64,000 bases of DNA, taken from Borrelia puertoricensis (GTDB lineage: Bacteria; Spirochaetota; Spirochaetia; Borreliales; Borreliaceae). The notes beneath the pieces were generated by a model, which was not told the DNA's origin, searched no databases, and was given only the letters and a program-made list of their open reading frames with translations. The DNA lies in NCBI RefSeq assembly GCF_023035875.1, contig NZ_CP075379.1, positions 372,001 through 436,000 of the forward strand. The letters are read 5' to 3'. Shown piece by piece: positions 39,198-47,621 of this stretch (the stretch's first letter is position 1; each line of letters starts with the position of its first letter). The position numbers were made by a program, and so were the translations under genes.

Positions 39198-40505
39198 ATG
39201 AATAAAAAATTAATTTATATCTTATTGCCAATATTATTTCTATCTTGTTTTAATAAAAACAACAAATATGGTGTTGTCCTAGATTCAAAAAATAGAGAAA
39301 AATTGCCAAACGGATCACTTGTCAAAATAGAAGATGTTAATCAAGAGAAAAAAACAGTAACAATAAACTATAATGGAATAAAATTTATCGTACATAAATT
39401 TACGATAGAAGAGTTTCAAACAAAAAAAGAAGCAGAAAACTTCAAACTGAGCATTCAACCATACGTAAACAAATATGCTATAAGTAAAAAAGATCTCTTA
39501 CCATTAAGAACATCTCCTGACAGTTATATAGAAAACATAATATATAGAATTTCGAAAGAAGCTATATTGAAAATCATAGATATCGGGAAAGAAACAGAAG
39601 CAGGCTCACTTAAAGGGAAATGGCTATACGTCTTAACAAAAGATGGACACAAAGGTTATGTTTTTGATTATGCACTTGAAATTTTCGATAATATTACAGG
39701 TACAATACTCACAAGTCCACTAGATCAAGTATCACAGAATGAAATAATCAATACATTTAACAATATTAAATACTTAAGACCACTTTACTATGAAAAAATG
39801 ATCGCCTATAACACTTATAACACTAACTTACTAAGAGAAGAGTATGGATTATTTTTTACTCCCAAAAATGAAATAAAAATTAACATACCCGAATTAAGCT
39901 TATATTTCAAATTCGATATTGTTGAGGAAGTAAAACCTAATGGGTTTTTATTTAGATCTAAAACTTCAGAGGAAGATTTTATTCTCTTAACAAAAGAGAC
40001 TCAAAATTACTATAAGTCAATCATAAAAGTTAAAGAACATAATTTTGAGTCAAAATTCGTTATTATTGAACAAAATGTCGAAAAAATTATCCTCGAATCA
40101 AAAAAACAAAATCAAAATCTAATAAATAGATTAACTTCTTATGGAACATTAATAAATACACAATACGGAAATATTGAATTTAAAAACGATCAAACTTTCA
40201 TTTGGAAAATAGATAAAAAAATTTATAATTTTCCAAGTTCTGGGACCTTTGAAATAATAGGGCTTAGTCCAAATTTACAAATTTCATATAAAAAAGCTAT
40301 CAAATTAATGACTGAGGAAAGAGAAAAATATTTTTGTCTACTAGACTATACAGACAATGCCTTACAACTCATATTTGTATCCCTCAAAAATGTTAAAGAC
40401 GATTTAATAATAATTGATGACAAGGATAAAATTGCAGTTATACTATTTAATAACGCTCAGTCTAATCAGGATATAATTAAAAAACAATCTCAGAAAACTA
40501 TTTAA
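39198..40505 (+). CDS. Lipoprotein with a bacterial SH3-like domain
   Basis: A 435-residue protein from ATG 39198 (AGGA seven bases upstream). The signal peptide ends ILLPILFLSC, a borrelial lipobox. Residues about 90-170 look like a bacterial SH3 domain (LLPLRTSPDSYIENII, KGKWLYVLTKDGHKGYVFDY), which often binds peptidoglycan or peptides. The remaining C-terminal part is beta-rich and not recognised. An upstream extension to 39147 has no ribosome-binding site. It is followed after 12 bases by the ankyrin gene, so the two are likely cotranscribed. Confidence 0.8.
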   Translation: MNKKLIYILLPILFLSCFNKNNKYGVVLDSKNREKLPNGSLVKIEDVNQEKKTVTINYNGIKFIVHKFTIEEFQTKKEAENFKLSIQPYVNKYAISKKDLLPLRTSPDSYIENIIYRISKEAILKIIDIGKETEAGSLKGKWLYVLTKDGHKGYVFDYALEIFDNITGTILTSPLDQVSQNEIINTFNNIKYLRPLYYEKMIAYNTYNTNLLREEYGLFFTPKNEIKINIPELSLYFKFDIVEEVKPNGFLFRSKTSEEDFILLTKETQNYYKSIIKVKEHNFESKFVIIEQNVEKIILESKKQNQNLINRLTSYGTLINTQYGNIEFKNDQTFIWKIDKKIYNFPSSGTFEIIGLSPNLQISYKKAIKLMTEEREKYFCLLDYTDNALQLIFVSLKNVKDDLIIIDDKDKIAVILFNNAQSNQDIIKKQSQKTI

Positions 40506-40517
40506 AGGTAAAAGTCA

Positions 40518-41174
40518 ATGAAAATAATGTTCATACTGCTATTAACACAATTTATTACATTCTTAAATGCAAATGAACACACAAAAATAATAAAAGAATT
40601 ATCAAAAACAATTTATAACCTTAGTAATAAAGAATATGAAATAGATAAAGCAAAGCTAGACAATTTTATAGAGTCAATAGACCTAAATAATACCAATATT
40701 TTAAAAGAGTTACAAAAAATAAAAAATGATTTTCTAATCACATCTGTATACTTCCAAAATATAAAGGGTACTTTAATAGCCCTAAATCTCTCAGCAGAAA
40801 TAAACTTTAAATACAAAATATCTCCCCTATCAATTTCAATCATCAATAATGATTTTCAGACTACCAAAACATTAATAGACTACGGAATTAAAATCAACCA
40901 AATAGACGAAACAGAATATCCACCAATATTTTGGGCAATATACCTAAACAATGAAAAAATATTTAATCTTTTAAAAGAAAAAGGAGCTGACTTAAGCATT
41001 ACTCTAAAAAATGGAAAAACACCTATACAAGCTGCAATAGAAATTGAAAATATTAATTTAATCGAACTACTACTTAAAAAAAATGCTTATATCAAAGATA
41101 AATACAAAAAAGAAATTAAGAACTTAAAAAATAGAAATATAAAAAACATACTAAAAAAGTACAAAATAATATAA
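40518..41174 (+). CDS. Exported ankyrin-repeat protein
   Basis: A 218-residue protein with an N-terminal signal sequence (MKIMFILLLTQFITFLNA) and two to three ankyrin repeats in the C-terminal half, e.g. PPIFWAIYLNNEKIFNLLKE, KGADLSITLKNGKTPIQAAI and ENINLIELLLKKNAYI. The N-terminal half is helical and not recognised. AAAGG lies upstream of ATG 40518. Ankyrin repeats mediate protein binding, and the partner is unknown. It ends five bases from the convergent gene's stop. Confidence 0.82.
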   Translation: MKIMFILLLTQFITFLNANEHTKIIKELSKTIYNLSNKEYEIDKAKLDNFIESIDLNNTNILKELQKIKNDFLITSVYFQNIKGTLIALNLSAEINFKYKISPLSISIINNDFQTTKTLIDYGIKINQIDETEYPPIFWAIYLNNEKIFNLLKEKGADLSITLKNGKTPIQAAIEIENINLIELLLKKNAYIKDKYKKEIKNLKNRNIKNILKKYKII

Positions 41175-41179
41175 AATAA

Positions 41180-42706
41180 TTAATATTCACTTGACATTTT
41201 AATATTTTTATCTTTCTCAAAAAGCTCCTTATATACAAAAGATTTCTCACTAAGCTCCTCCTTTAAATCTTTAGAAAAAGGGGCATTGCGCCACATTATT
41301 CCGCGAACTATCTTCTCAATTTTTTGAATTCCCTTGCTTTCTTTATCTAACCAAAGAAAATAGTCATCTAAAAAGAAGTTCTTAACATTGCCTTTCTTAA
41401 TAAATTTAGAATAGTATTCATAATACTGACCGGTTATCCCTGTTTCCATCCACCTAAAAGATGCTTGATCTTTTGCAAGTTCCCAAAAAAAATCCCCAAT
41501 ACCTAAAATGATAGCTTTTCTCAAATCTTTAGCATACATAGGTATTAATATTTTACCTCGTCCCTTAGCTCGATTTTTAATATCAACAGGCTCCCAGCAA
41601 ATTCCCCTCTCACCATAAGATGGTATTAATATAAAATAAGGAACAATCCTTAATAAATCTCCTTTATAATTTTTATAAAAAATTCTAGGCTGAATATTTT
41701 CAATTTCTCTAACAAGCTGAATGACTCTTTCTCTACTACCAAAAAACTGAGGATCTACAACTACATTATTTTTAAATAATATTGGAAAATGATTACCCCT
41801 AGGTCCAATAGTGAGCTTATTAGCCTCCATTAAAGATCCAATCTCTTCAACTGCAATAGCAGAAAAATTAGGCATATCAATTTCTTGAATTTTATCTTTA
41901 ATCTCAATAAGCTCCTTATTTGCCTTCTCAATCTGAGACATTAAAGATACAATCTCCTTGTTAGCTTTTACAAACTTATCAATATAATGAGAAGCAAAAT
42001 TTAAAGGTTTTAAAATATCATCGGAATAAATTTTGCTTACTGTATATTCATTTGTAAATATTTCATCATTAGATGACGTCTCAACAAATAAAAATCTAAA
42101 CATTCTCTTTAAATTAGCAATAGATTCAGTCATTACCTTATCACTTTTATTAAGTGTACTCTTTGCAAAATCAATATTGGCCAAAAGCTTTTCTCGTTTA
42201 TTAAACAATATCCTCTTAATGTCGTCATCTTTAATGCTTCCCATCGATTCATCGGTCGCAAGCTTTCTTAATTTCAACTCATTAACGCCATAAATCCATT
42301 CATCAAAATAGATAAATGGTTCATTATAATTATTGTCCCAAATGGTCCTGGAAATTAAAGACTTAAGTTTACTGCCAAGAGCATTTGGAAGAAGGGCAGC
42401 AAATCTCAATAAAACCTTCTGTTCAATTGTCAAATTCAAAACATTTTCAGCTATTGATTTTAAAAATTCCCAATAAGTATTAATTATTTGTCTATATTTG
42501 GCAAACCTGTCACCTTCTTGCACTGACTGTGGACTTAAATAATCTAACAACGCTTTATGAAGCCTAAAACCAATATCTTTATCACTTGAAATAAGATTTT
42601 TATAATAATCATCAGTAAAGAAATTTTTATCATGTTCTTCTAACAAATTAATTTCTGGTAACTTTAAATTCAAATCTGTATTGACTAATTCAGGATACTT
42701 ATACAA
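41180..42706 (-). CDS. Conserved borrelial protein of unknown function
   Basis: A 508-residue protein with no signal peptide or transmembrane segment that I can see. I do not recognise a family. Residues about 245-280 (MSQIEKANKELIEIKDKIQE) look like a coiled coil dividing an N-terminal helical region from a C-terminal region with several Trp and Pro-Tyr motifs (YGERGICWEPVD, IMWRNAPFSKDL). It is divergent from the DAACS transporter gene. AGG lies upstream of ATG 42706. The length and regular codon use make it clearly a real gene. Confidence 0.8.
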   Translation of the reverse strand: MYKYPELVNTDLNLKLPEINLLEEHDKNFFTDDYYKNLISSDKDIGFRLHKALLDYLSPQSVQEGDRFAKYRQIINTYWEFLKSIAENVLNLTIEQKVLLRFAALLPNALGSKLKSLISRTIWDNNYNEPFIYFDEWIYGVNELKLRKLATDESMGSIKDDDIKRILFNKREKLLANIDFAKSTLNKSDKVMTESIANLKRMFRFLFVETSSNDEIFTNEYTVSKIYSDDILKPLNFASHYIDKFVKANKEIVSLMSQIEKANKELIEIKDKIQEIDMPNFSAIAVEEIGSLMEANKLTIGPRGNHFPILFKNNVVVDPQFFGSRERVIQLVREIENIQPRIFYKNYKGDLLRIVPYFILIPSYGERGICWEPVDIKNRAKGRGKILIPMYAKDLRKAIILGIGDFFWELAKDQASFRWMETGITGQYYEYYSKFIKKGNVKNFFLDDYFLWLDKESKGIQKIEKIVRGIMWRNAPFSKDLKEELSEKSFVYKELFEKDKNIKMSSEY

Positions 42707-42803
42707 GAACTTTCCTCTCCAAAATCGGAATTACTTATATGTTTTAATAATAAATAATATTACCAAAGTTTATATTTACCAAAAAATCTAGTAAGATTTA
42801 TTA

Positions 42804-42812
42804 TGCTATAAA
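42804..42812 (+). promoter_or_regulatory. Extended -10 promoter for the DAACS transporter gene
   Basis: TGC followed by TATAAA (42807-42812) gives an extended -10 element about 33 bases before ATG 42845. No good -35 is seen, which is tolerable for an extended -10 promoter. AAAGGA at 42832-42837 is the ribosome-binding site. Confidence 0.4.
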
Positions 42813-42844
42813 TACTATTTTTCAAACTCGCAAAGGAACAATTT

Positions 42845-44035
42845 ATGAATACAAAAGTAAAATTTTCTCTAATTATGCCTATTGGAATATTGCTTGGATT
42901 ATTTTTTCCCTCTGAAGCTTACAACACACTCTCACACATTTTCATAAGATTAGCCTATCTCTCCTTAATTCCTTTTTTAATATTTTCAATCCCACTTGGT
43001 ATAGAAAACATTATTGAAAATAAAAAATTCAGAAAATTATTTGGAAAAACAATCTATTACGGAATCTTAGTTAACATTATAGGAATAATCATATCAATTG
43101 TAGTCGCAACAATATATTTACCACAAAGAATACCAATATTAGACAAAAATATTCAAAATATATATACATTTGATCAAACAGCATTTCTTGAAACATTTTT
43201 CCCAAAAAATATTTTTATGATACTTACAAATAATAATCCAAATCTTTTAAGTATTTATGTCGTCTCAATAATTATTGGTGCTAGTTTTTATTATGCAAAA
43301 CAAAAGGGAAGAATTGCTAGAGAACTTATTTTAAGCTTTTCAAATCTTTTTTATCATGCAAACGGGATAGTTGTTAAAATATTACACTTTGGGATTATTT
43401 TTATTACAGCAGCATATACTACTAACTTAAAAAATTTCAAAAATTATCAATACTACATAGATAGCATAATCTCTTTATCTTTATGGACAATCATTATTAT
43501 CCTAATAATAATTCCAATGATTAGCTATAGATTAACCAAAAATCTTAAATTATCATATAAGAACATACTAATATCCATCCAAAATATAATATTTGCAGGT
43601 TTAACAATGGATGCTTATGCCCCTTATTCTGTTTTAATAGAAGATATTAAAAATGAAAGAATAAATATAAAAAAATCGATAATCACAAACATACCAATAA
43701 TTAACTTTATATCTAAATCTGGAACAATTTTTATTTCAACAATCTCATTTTTTATTATTTTAAAATCTTACTCTAGTTTGCCTATATCAATTTACGAAAT
43801 AAGTTATATGAGCACATTGGCATTTCTTTTTATTTTCGCATTCCCACACATACCAAACAGTTTAATTTACATAATTACAATGCTATGCTCAACTTATACA
43901 AAAGGAATTGAACTTAGCTACTCTAACATAATTCCAATACTTCCAATTTTAACATCTCTAGCTTTAATGATCGATTTCACCTCCAACATTGCAATAATAC
44001 AAATAATAGATTTCAACGAATTAAAAGATACCTAA
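42845..44035 (+). CDS. Dicarboxylate/amino acid:cation symporter (glutamate transporter family)
   Basis: A 396-residue polytopic inner-membrane protein with about eight hydrophobic segments, in the DAACS (GltP/DctA) family. Support comes from the N-terminal IMPIGILLGLFFP segment, the hairpin region around KSGTIFISTISFFII and the C-terminal IDFTSNIAIIQIIDFNE, which corresponds to the substrate/sodium site. The typical NMDG motif is not obvious, so substrate assignment is uncertain. The position homologue in B. burgdorferi (BB0401) is annotated as a glutamate transporter. The stop lies in the palindrome shared with proS. Confidence 0.82.
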   Translation: MNTKVKFSLIMPIGILLGLFFPSEAYNTLSHIFIRLAYLSLIPFLIFSIPLGIENIIENKKFRKLFGKTIYYGILVNIIGIIISIVVATIYLPQRIPILDKNIQNIYTFDQTAFLETFFPKNIFMILTNNNPNLLSIYVVSIIIGASFYYAKQKGRIARELILSFSNLFYHANGIVVKILHFGIIFITAAYTTNLKNFKNYQYYIDSIISLSLWTIIIILIIIPMISYRLTKNLKLSYKNILISIQNIIFAGLTMDAYAPYSVLIEDIKNERINIKKSIITNIPIINFISKSGTIFISTISFFIILKSYSSLPISIYEISYMSTLAFLFIFAFPHIPNSLIYIITMLCSTYTKGIELSYSNIIPILPILTSLALMIDFTSNIAIIQIIDFNELKDT

Positions 44036-44063
44036 TATTTAGTTTATTAAAAACTAAATATTA
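44033..44063. terminator. Perfect palindrome between convergent genes, likely bidirectional terminator
   Basis: TAATATTTAGTTT (44033-44045) and AAACTAAATATTA (44051-44063) are perfect 13-base inverted arms around ATTAA. The first TAA is the stop of the plus-strand transporter gene, and the complement of the last TTA is the proS stop. The stem is AT-rich, with short T-runs inside the arms on each strand. Confidence 0.65.
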
Positions 44064-45527
44064 ATAAGATCTTGCAAATAAAACAAGATGCTTGGCTGCT
44101 GTATTGCAATAAATACAAGTTAGATTATTTAAAGGCCTATTTTGAAAATCTTCAGGAATGCATCGTATTGTAGCTTTTGTATCATTTTTAATACTATCTT
44201 CACACACTCCATTTCCACACCATGAAGAGAGTACAAACCCTAAATACTCATTGATATAAGTCTTAAAAGTATCATAGTCATTCTCTTTAAACCCAATAAT
44301 TTCTTTGGTATGCAAATTTCTAAACTCTAATGCTCTATTAAATAATTCACATTGCATAGTTTCAAGCTCATGTCTCATTTTCGATGGCAACTCTTTAACT
44401 GACATTTGATACTTAGAGTTTTTATCTTGATCCCTTCTTGCAACAGTGACACAGTCCATAAGAATATCATTAGAACCTACCTCAATACGTATTGGAATTC
44501 CTTTAAGTTCCACAGCAGCAAATCTAAATCCTGGAGAATTTTTAAAATCTCTATCAAGCTCAACTCTAAACTTTGCTTCTTTTAAAATATTAAGAATAGT
44601 AGTAGAATACTCAAGAATTTTTTTATTAACTTCAGCATCTCTTTTAAAAATAGGAACAATAATAATTTCAATGGGTGCTATTTTTGGTGGCAATACTAAA
44701 CCCTTACTATCAGAATGAACCATAATCAATGCCCCAATTAACCTAGTCGACACTCCCCAACTAGTAGCAAAAACATAATCCATCTTACCTTCCCTATTTT
44801 GGAACTTAACATCAAAAGCCTTAGCAAAATTTAATCCCAAATAATGAGATGTTCCTGCTTGTAAAGCTTTCTTATCTTGCATTAATGCTTCAATTGTGTA
44901 AGTAGACACAGCACCTGCAAATTTTTCCCTTTCTGTCTTTTGTCCACAAAATACAGGAATAGCTAAGTAATCTTCAATAAACCGTTTATAAAGGTTTAAA
45001 ATAAACAAAGTCTCTTCCAAAGCCTCTTTAGCAGTTTCATGTGCAGTATGACCTTCTTGCCATAAAAATTCAGTGGTACGAAGGAATGGTCTTGTTCTTT
45101 TTTCCCAACGGATAATATTTGCCCACTGATTTATTTTAACAGGCAAATCTCTATAAGATTTTATCCATTTGCTATACATGTTCCAAATAATTGTCTCAGA
45201 AGTAGGTCTTAAAACCAAAGGCTCTGCTAATTCCTCACCACCAGCAGTTGTTATAATAGCAAGTTCCGGTGAAAATCCCTTAACATGTTCTTTTTCTCTC
45301 TCCAAAAACTCATAAGGAATAAGCAATGGAAAATATGCATTCTCATGTCCTGTCTCCTTAAATTTATTATCAAGTATGCTCTTAATTCGCTCCCAAATAG
45401 CATATCCATAAGGCATAATAACCATACAACCTTTAACAGGACTATAATCAACAAGTTTTGCCTTTCGTACTATATCTAAATACCACTTAGAAAATTCCTC
45501 TTCCTTTGAAGAAATAAAATTATCCAT
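44061..45527 (-). CDS. proS: Prolyl-tRNA synthetase, eukaryote-like short form
   Basis: A class II synthetase charging tRNA-Pro. The 488-residue protein starting at ATG 45527 (AGGGTGAGG upstream) lacks the editing insertion of the long bacterial form and resembles the archaeal/eukaryotic type. Motif 2 region RPFLRTTEFLWQEGHTAHET, the proline-site RPTSETIIWNMY, SWGVSTRLIGALIM (motif 3), and the C-terminal zinc-like CIYCNTAAKHLVLFARSY are visible. A frame extending 13 codons upstream is less likely. Its TAA is inside the palindrome shared with the convergent transporter gene. Confidence 0.96.
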   Translation of the reverse strand: MDNFISSKEEEFSKWYLDIVRKAKLVDYSPVKGCMVIMPYGYAIWERIKSILDNKFKETGHENAYFPLLIPYEFLEREKEHVKGFSPELAIITTAGGEELAEPLVLRPTSETIIWNMYSKWIKSYRDLPVKINQWANIIRWEKRTRPFLRTTEFLWQEGHTAHETAKEALEETLFILNLYKRFIEDYLAIPVFCGQKTEREKFAGAVSTYTIEALMQDKKALQAGTSHYLGLNFAKAFDVKFQNREGKMDYVFATSWGVSTRLIGALIMVHSDSKGLVLPPKIAPIEIIIVPIFKRDAEVNKKILEYSTTILNILKEAKFRVELDRDFKNSPGFRFAAVELKGIPIRIEVGSNDILMDCVTVARRDQDKNSKYQMSVKELPSKMRHELETMQCELFNRALEFRNLHTKEIIGFKENDYDTFKTYINEYLGFVLSSWCGNGVCEDSIKNDTKATIRCIPEDFQNRPLNNLTCIYCNTAAKHLVLFARSY

Positions 45528-46114
45528 AAACCTCACCCTTTTTAAAAAATCCATCATTATAGACAAAATATCATTAATTTATAAGATAAAAAGAGATTTT
45601 TTGCTCTTAAAAGAAAATCGTATTATTCCTTATATTAATTATCCAAATCAATGCTATTTAGATCTCTAATATGAATATTGTAATATTTAACTAATAAGAA
45701 AATAGCAAAATCACCAAATAAAGATCATACATTAAAAATATGTCTTTAAAAACCATGCGAAAGAGCAAAGAGTAACCTTATCAACCTGCAAATCAAATTC
45801 TATACTTAAATTTATATTTATATTAAAAATATGTCAAATATATTTTTAATATAAATCTTTGCTCTAATATTTATTTTTATAAGTTGCAAAAATATGTTTG
45901 TATTTCACAATAGATGTTTGAAATAAATGTGTAGAAAAATATTTATGAGTTTAACCTTGACGTTATACCAAAACTTGACATCAATTAAAATAAATCCAAT
46001 TTTTATGACTAAAAATCATTAAAAACATGTTGAGATAAAAAAATTTTTTACATTTTATGAAACATAATTTTAAAAATTGTGCACATCTATCAAACATAAG
46101 TTGAAGGAGAATTT
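45528..46114. other. Gene-free region of 587 bases
   Basis: No open frame of useful length is present on either strand. The region is extremely AT-rich and holds a 14-base direct repeat (45731-45744 and 45822-45835), a large inverted-repeat structure (45762-45865), and TTGAC-type -35-like elements at about 45957 and 45974 upstream of the outer-membrane gene at 46115. In B. burgdorferi I recall small hypothetical genes between proS and the BB0405 homologue, so this may be a decayed gene remnant, a regulatory leader, or both. Confidence 0.6.
45762..45865. repeat. Compound inverted repeat with a 17-bp perfect inner hairpin
   Basis: Inner arms 45816-45832 and 45840-45856 are perfect 17-base inverted copies around a seven-base loop. 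Outer arms AGAGCAAAG (45762-45770) and CTTTGCTCT (45857-45865) are also perfect, and the right outer arm directly abuts the inner hairpin while the left is 45 bases away. The result is a stem with a large one-sided bulge. Function is unknown. Confidence 0.75.
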
Positions 46115-46714
46115 ATGAAGACATTATTAAAACTGATTATGATTTTTTTAACAAGTTTATCTGTTGCGACAACGATTGATACATTAAATCTTAACAAGAT
46201 ATTGAATAAGCAACAAAACCAATTTAAATCATTTGGAATAGGATTTGGAATTGGAAACCCTATAACTAACATCATAATTAATTTCCCATATGTAGACATA
46301 GATATTGGATATGGGGGCTTCAATGGATTACATCCTAACAATTTCATACCTTATATTGTTCTTGGAACTGATATCCTATTTAAAGAAGAAATTTATCAAA
46401 GTATAACGCTCACCGGTGGGCTTGGCATAGGTATCGACTTGTCTCAAATAAAACCAAACGAACAAAATGCTTCAAACATAAAACAAGAAAGTACTCAAGA
46501 CAAACAAGAAAAATTTGCAATAACATCATCTAACAATAGGTTAGGAATTGTGTTTAGACTTCCTATTATATTAGAATACAGTTTTTTGACAAAGGTTGTA
46601 ATAGGTTTCAAAGCTATAACAACAATTGGTGGAACAATGATATTTAAACCCACATCAATGGAAGGAATAAGATTTGGATTTTTTGGTTTTGGATTCATAA
46701 AAATATACATTTAA
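46115..46714 (+). CDS. Outer-membrane-type protein, BB0405-like
   Basis: A 199-residue protein with a signal peptide (MKTLLKLIMIFLTSLSVAT) and alternating hydrophobic/Gly-rich strands typical of a small beta-barrel: FGIGFGIGNPITNIIINFPY, VDIDIGYGGFNG, GGLGIGIDLSQ and a C-terminus FGFFGFGFIKIYI. It matches the following gene product along its length, so the two are tandem paralogues. At this position B. burgdorferi has BB0405/BB0406, reported as surface-exposed proteins. AAGGAG lies upstream of ATG 46115. Confidence 0.82.
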   Translation: MKTLLKLIMIFLTSLSVATTIDTLNLNKILNKQQNQFKSFGIGFGIGNPITNIIINFPYVDIDIGYGGFNGLHPNNFIPYIVLGTDILFKEEIYQSITLTGGLGIGIDLSQIKPNEQNASNIKQESTQDKQEKFAITSSNNRLGIVFRLPIILEYSFLTKVVIGFKAITTIGGTMIFKPTSMEGIRFGFFGFGFIKIYI

Positions 46715-46724
46715 AGGAAAATTG

Positions 46725-47594
46725 ATGAAAAACAATACTCAAAAAATATTTATATTATTGTTAATATTTAATTTACAACATTTTGCGTTCTCTAAATCTA
46801 ACAATAATTATTTCATCAAATGCAAACAAGAAGATGACGGAGAAACCTGCATCACACATGATAAACCTATTCTTGAAGAGCCTAAACCTATTCTTGAAGA
46901 GCCTAAACCTATTCTTGAAGAGCCTAAACCTATTCTTGAAGAGCCTAAACCTATTCTTGAAGAGCCTAAACCTATTCTTGAAGAGCCTAAACCTATTCTT
47001 GAAGAGCCTAAACCTATTCTTGAAGAGCCTAAACCTATTCTTGAAGAGCCTAAACCTATTCTTGAAGAGCCTAAACCTATTCTTGAAGAGCCTAAACCAC
47101 ACATCATTACAAATTTTTACGCAATGAAAAGGGAAAAAAATCCTTACTCATTTGCAGCGGGAATAGGAACTGGAAATCCTCTTATCAATCTTTTAATCTC
47201 AGTTCCATATGTAGACATAGAGCTTGGATATGGTAGTTTCTTATACTTTAATCCTACAAATTTTAAACCTTACAATTTAATTGCCATCGATCTAATTTTT
47301 AAACAACAAATAGGAGAATATTTAATAGTTGGAGGAGGTTTTGGAATTGGAACAGACTGGTCCCAAGCAAACTTAACTTCCCCTGGAACTACACAACCTT
47401 CTCCTTATGATAGGATAGGAATAGTAACCAGATTACCTTTATCAATAGAACATAAAATTACAAAAAATTTATCATTAGGATTTAAAGTTTATCCTACACT
47501 TGGTCCAACAATATTTCTCACAAAACCAAAAATAGTATTTGAAGGGATAAGATTTAAATTCTTTGCAATCGGGTTTATTAGAGTTCTCATGTAA
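46725..47594 (+). CDS. Outer-membrane-type protein with a KPILEEP repeat domain, BB0406-like
   Basis: A 289-residue paralogue of the preceding protein. After the signal peptide (ending near FAFSKS) and a short Cys-containing stretch comes a domain of eleven identical KPILEEP heptads, Pro- and Glu-rich and probably extended. It is followed by the conserved barrel-like part (FAAGIGTGNPLINLLISVPY, VDIELGYGSF, GGGFGIGTDWSQ, FFAIGFIRVLM). The start is ATG 46725, six bases after AAAGGA; a TTG one codon upstream is less likely. A surface-exposed, length-variable repeat is plausible, but topology is not shown by the sequence. Confidence 0.82.
   Translation: MKNNTQKIFILLLIFNLQHFAFSKSNNNYFIKCKQEDDGETCITHDKPILEEPKPILEEPKPILEEPKPILEEPKPILEEPKPILEEPKPILEEPKPILEEPKPILEEPKPILEEPKPILEEPKPHIITNFYAMKREKNPYSFAAGIGTGNPLINLLISVPYVDIELGYGSFLYFNPTNFKPYNLIAIDLIFKQQIGEYLIVGGGFGIGTDWSQANLTSPGTTQPSPYDRIGIVTRLPLSIEHKITKNLSLGFKVYPTLGPTIFLTKPKIVFEGIRFKFFAIGFIRVLM
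46863..47098 (+). repeat. Perfect 21-bp tandem repeat, 11 full copies, inside a coding region
   Basis: The unit AAACCTATTCTTGAAGAGCC plus T occurs eleven times without a single difference from 46863 to 47093, followed by five bases of a twelfth. It encodes KPILEEP. Its multiple-of-three length keeps the frame. All reading frames through it stay open, creating spurious overlapping ORFs on both strands. Perfect identity indicates recent expansion. Confidence 0.97.
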
Positions 47595-47621
47595 ATGATA
47601 GCTCCTTAGACCAATTTCTCA

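Noticed and set aside
45528..46114. A decayed gene in the gap before the outer-membrane genes
   Set aside because: I could not read any stretch as a recognisable protein in any frame, so I list it only as a possibility.
46863..47098. Possible CRISPR array
   Set aside because: The units are contiguous, in-frame and have no spacers; it is a coding tandem repeat.
46773..47127. Open frames on both strands across the 21-bp repeat, giving repetitive proteins
   Set aside because: A 21-base unit without stops keeps every frame open. They lack ribosome-binding sites and exist only because of the repeat in the real gene at 46725-47594.
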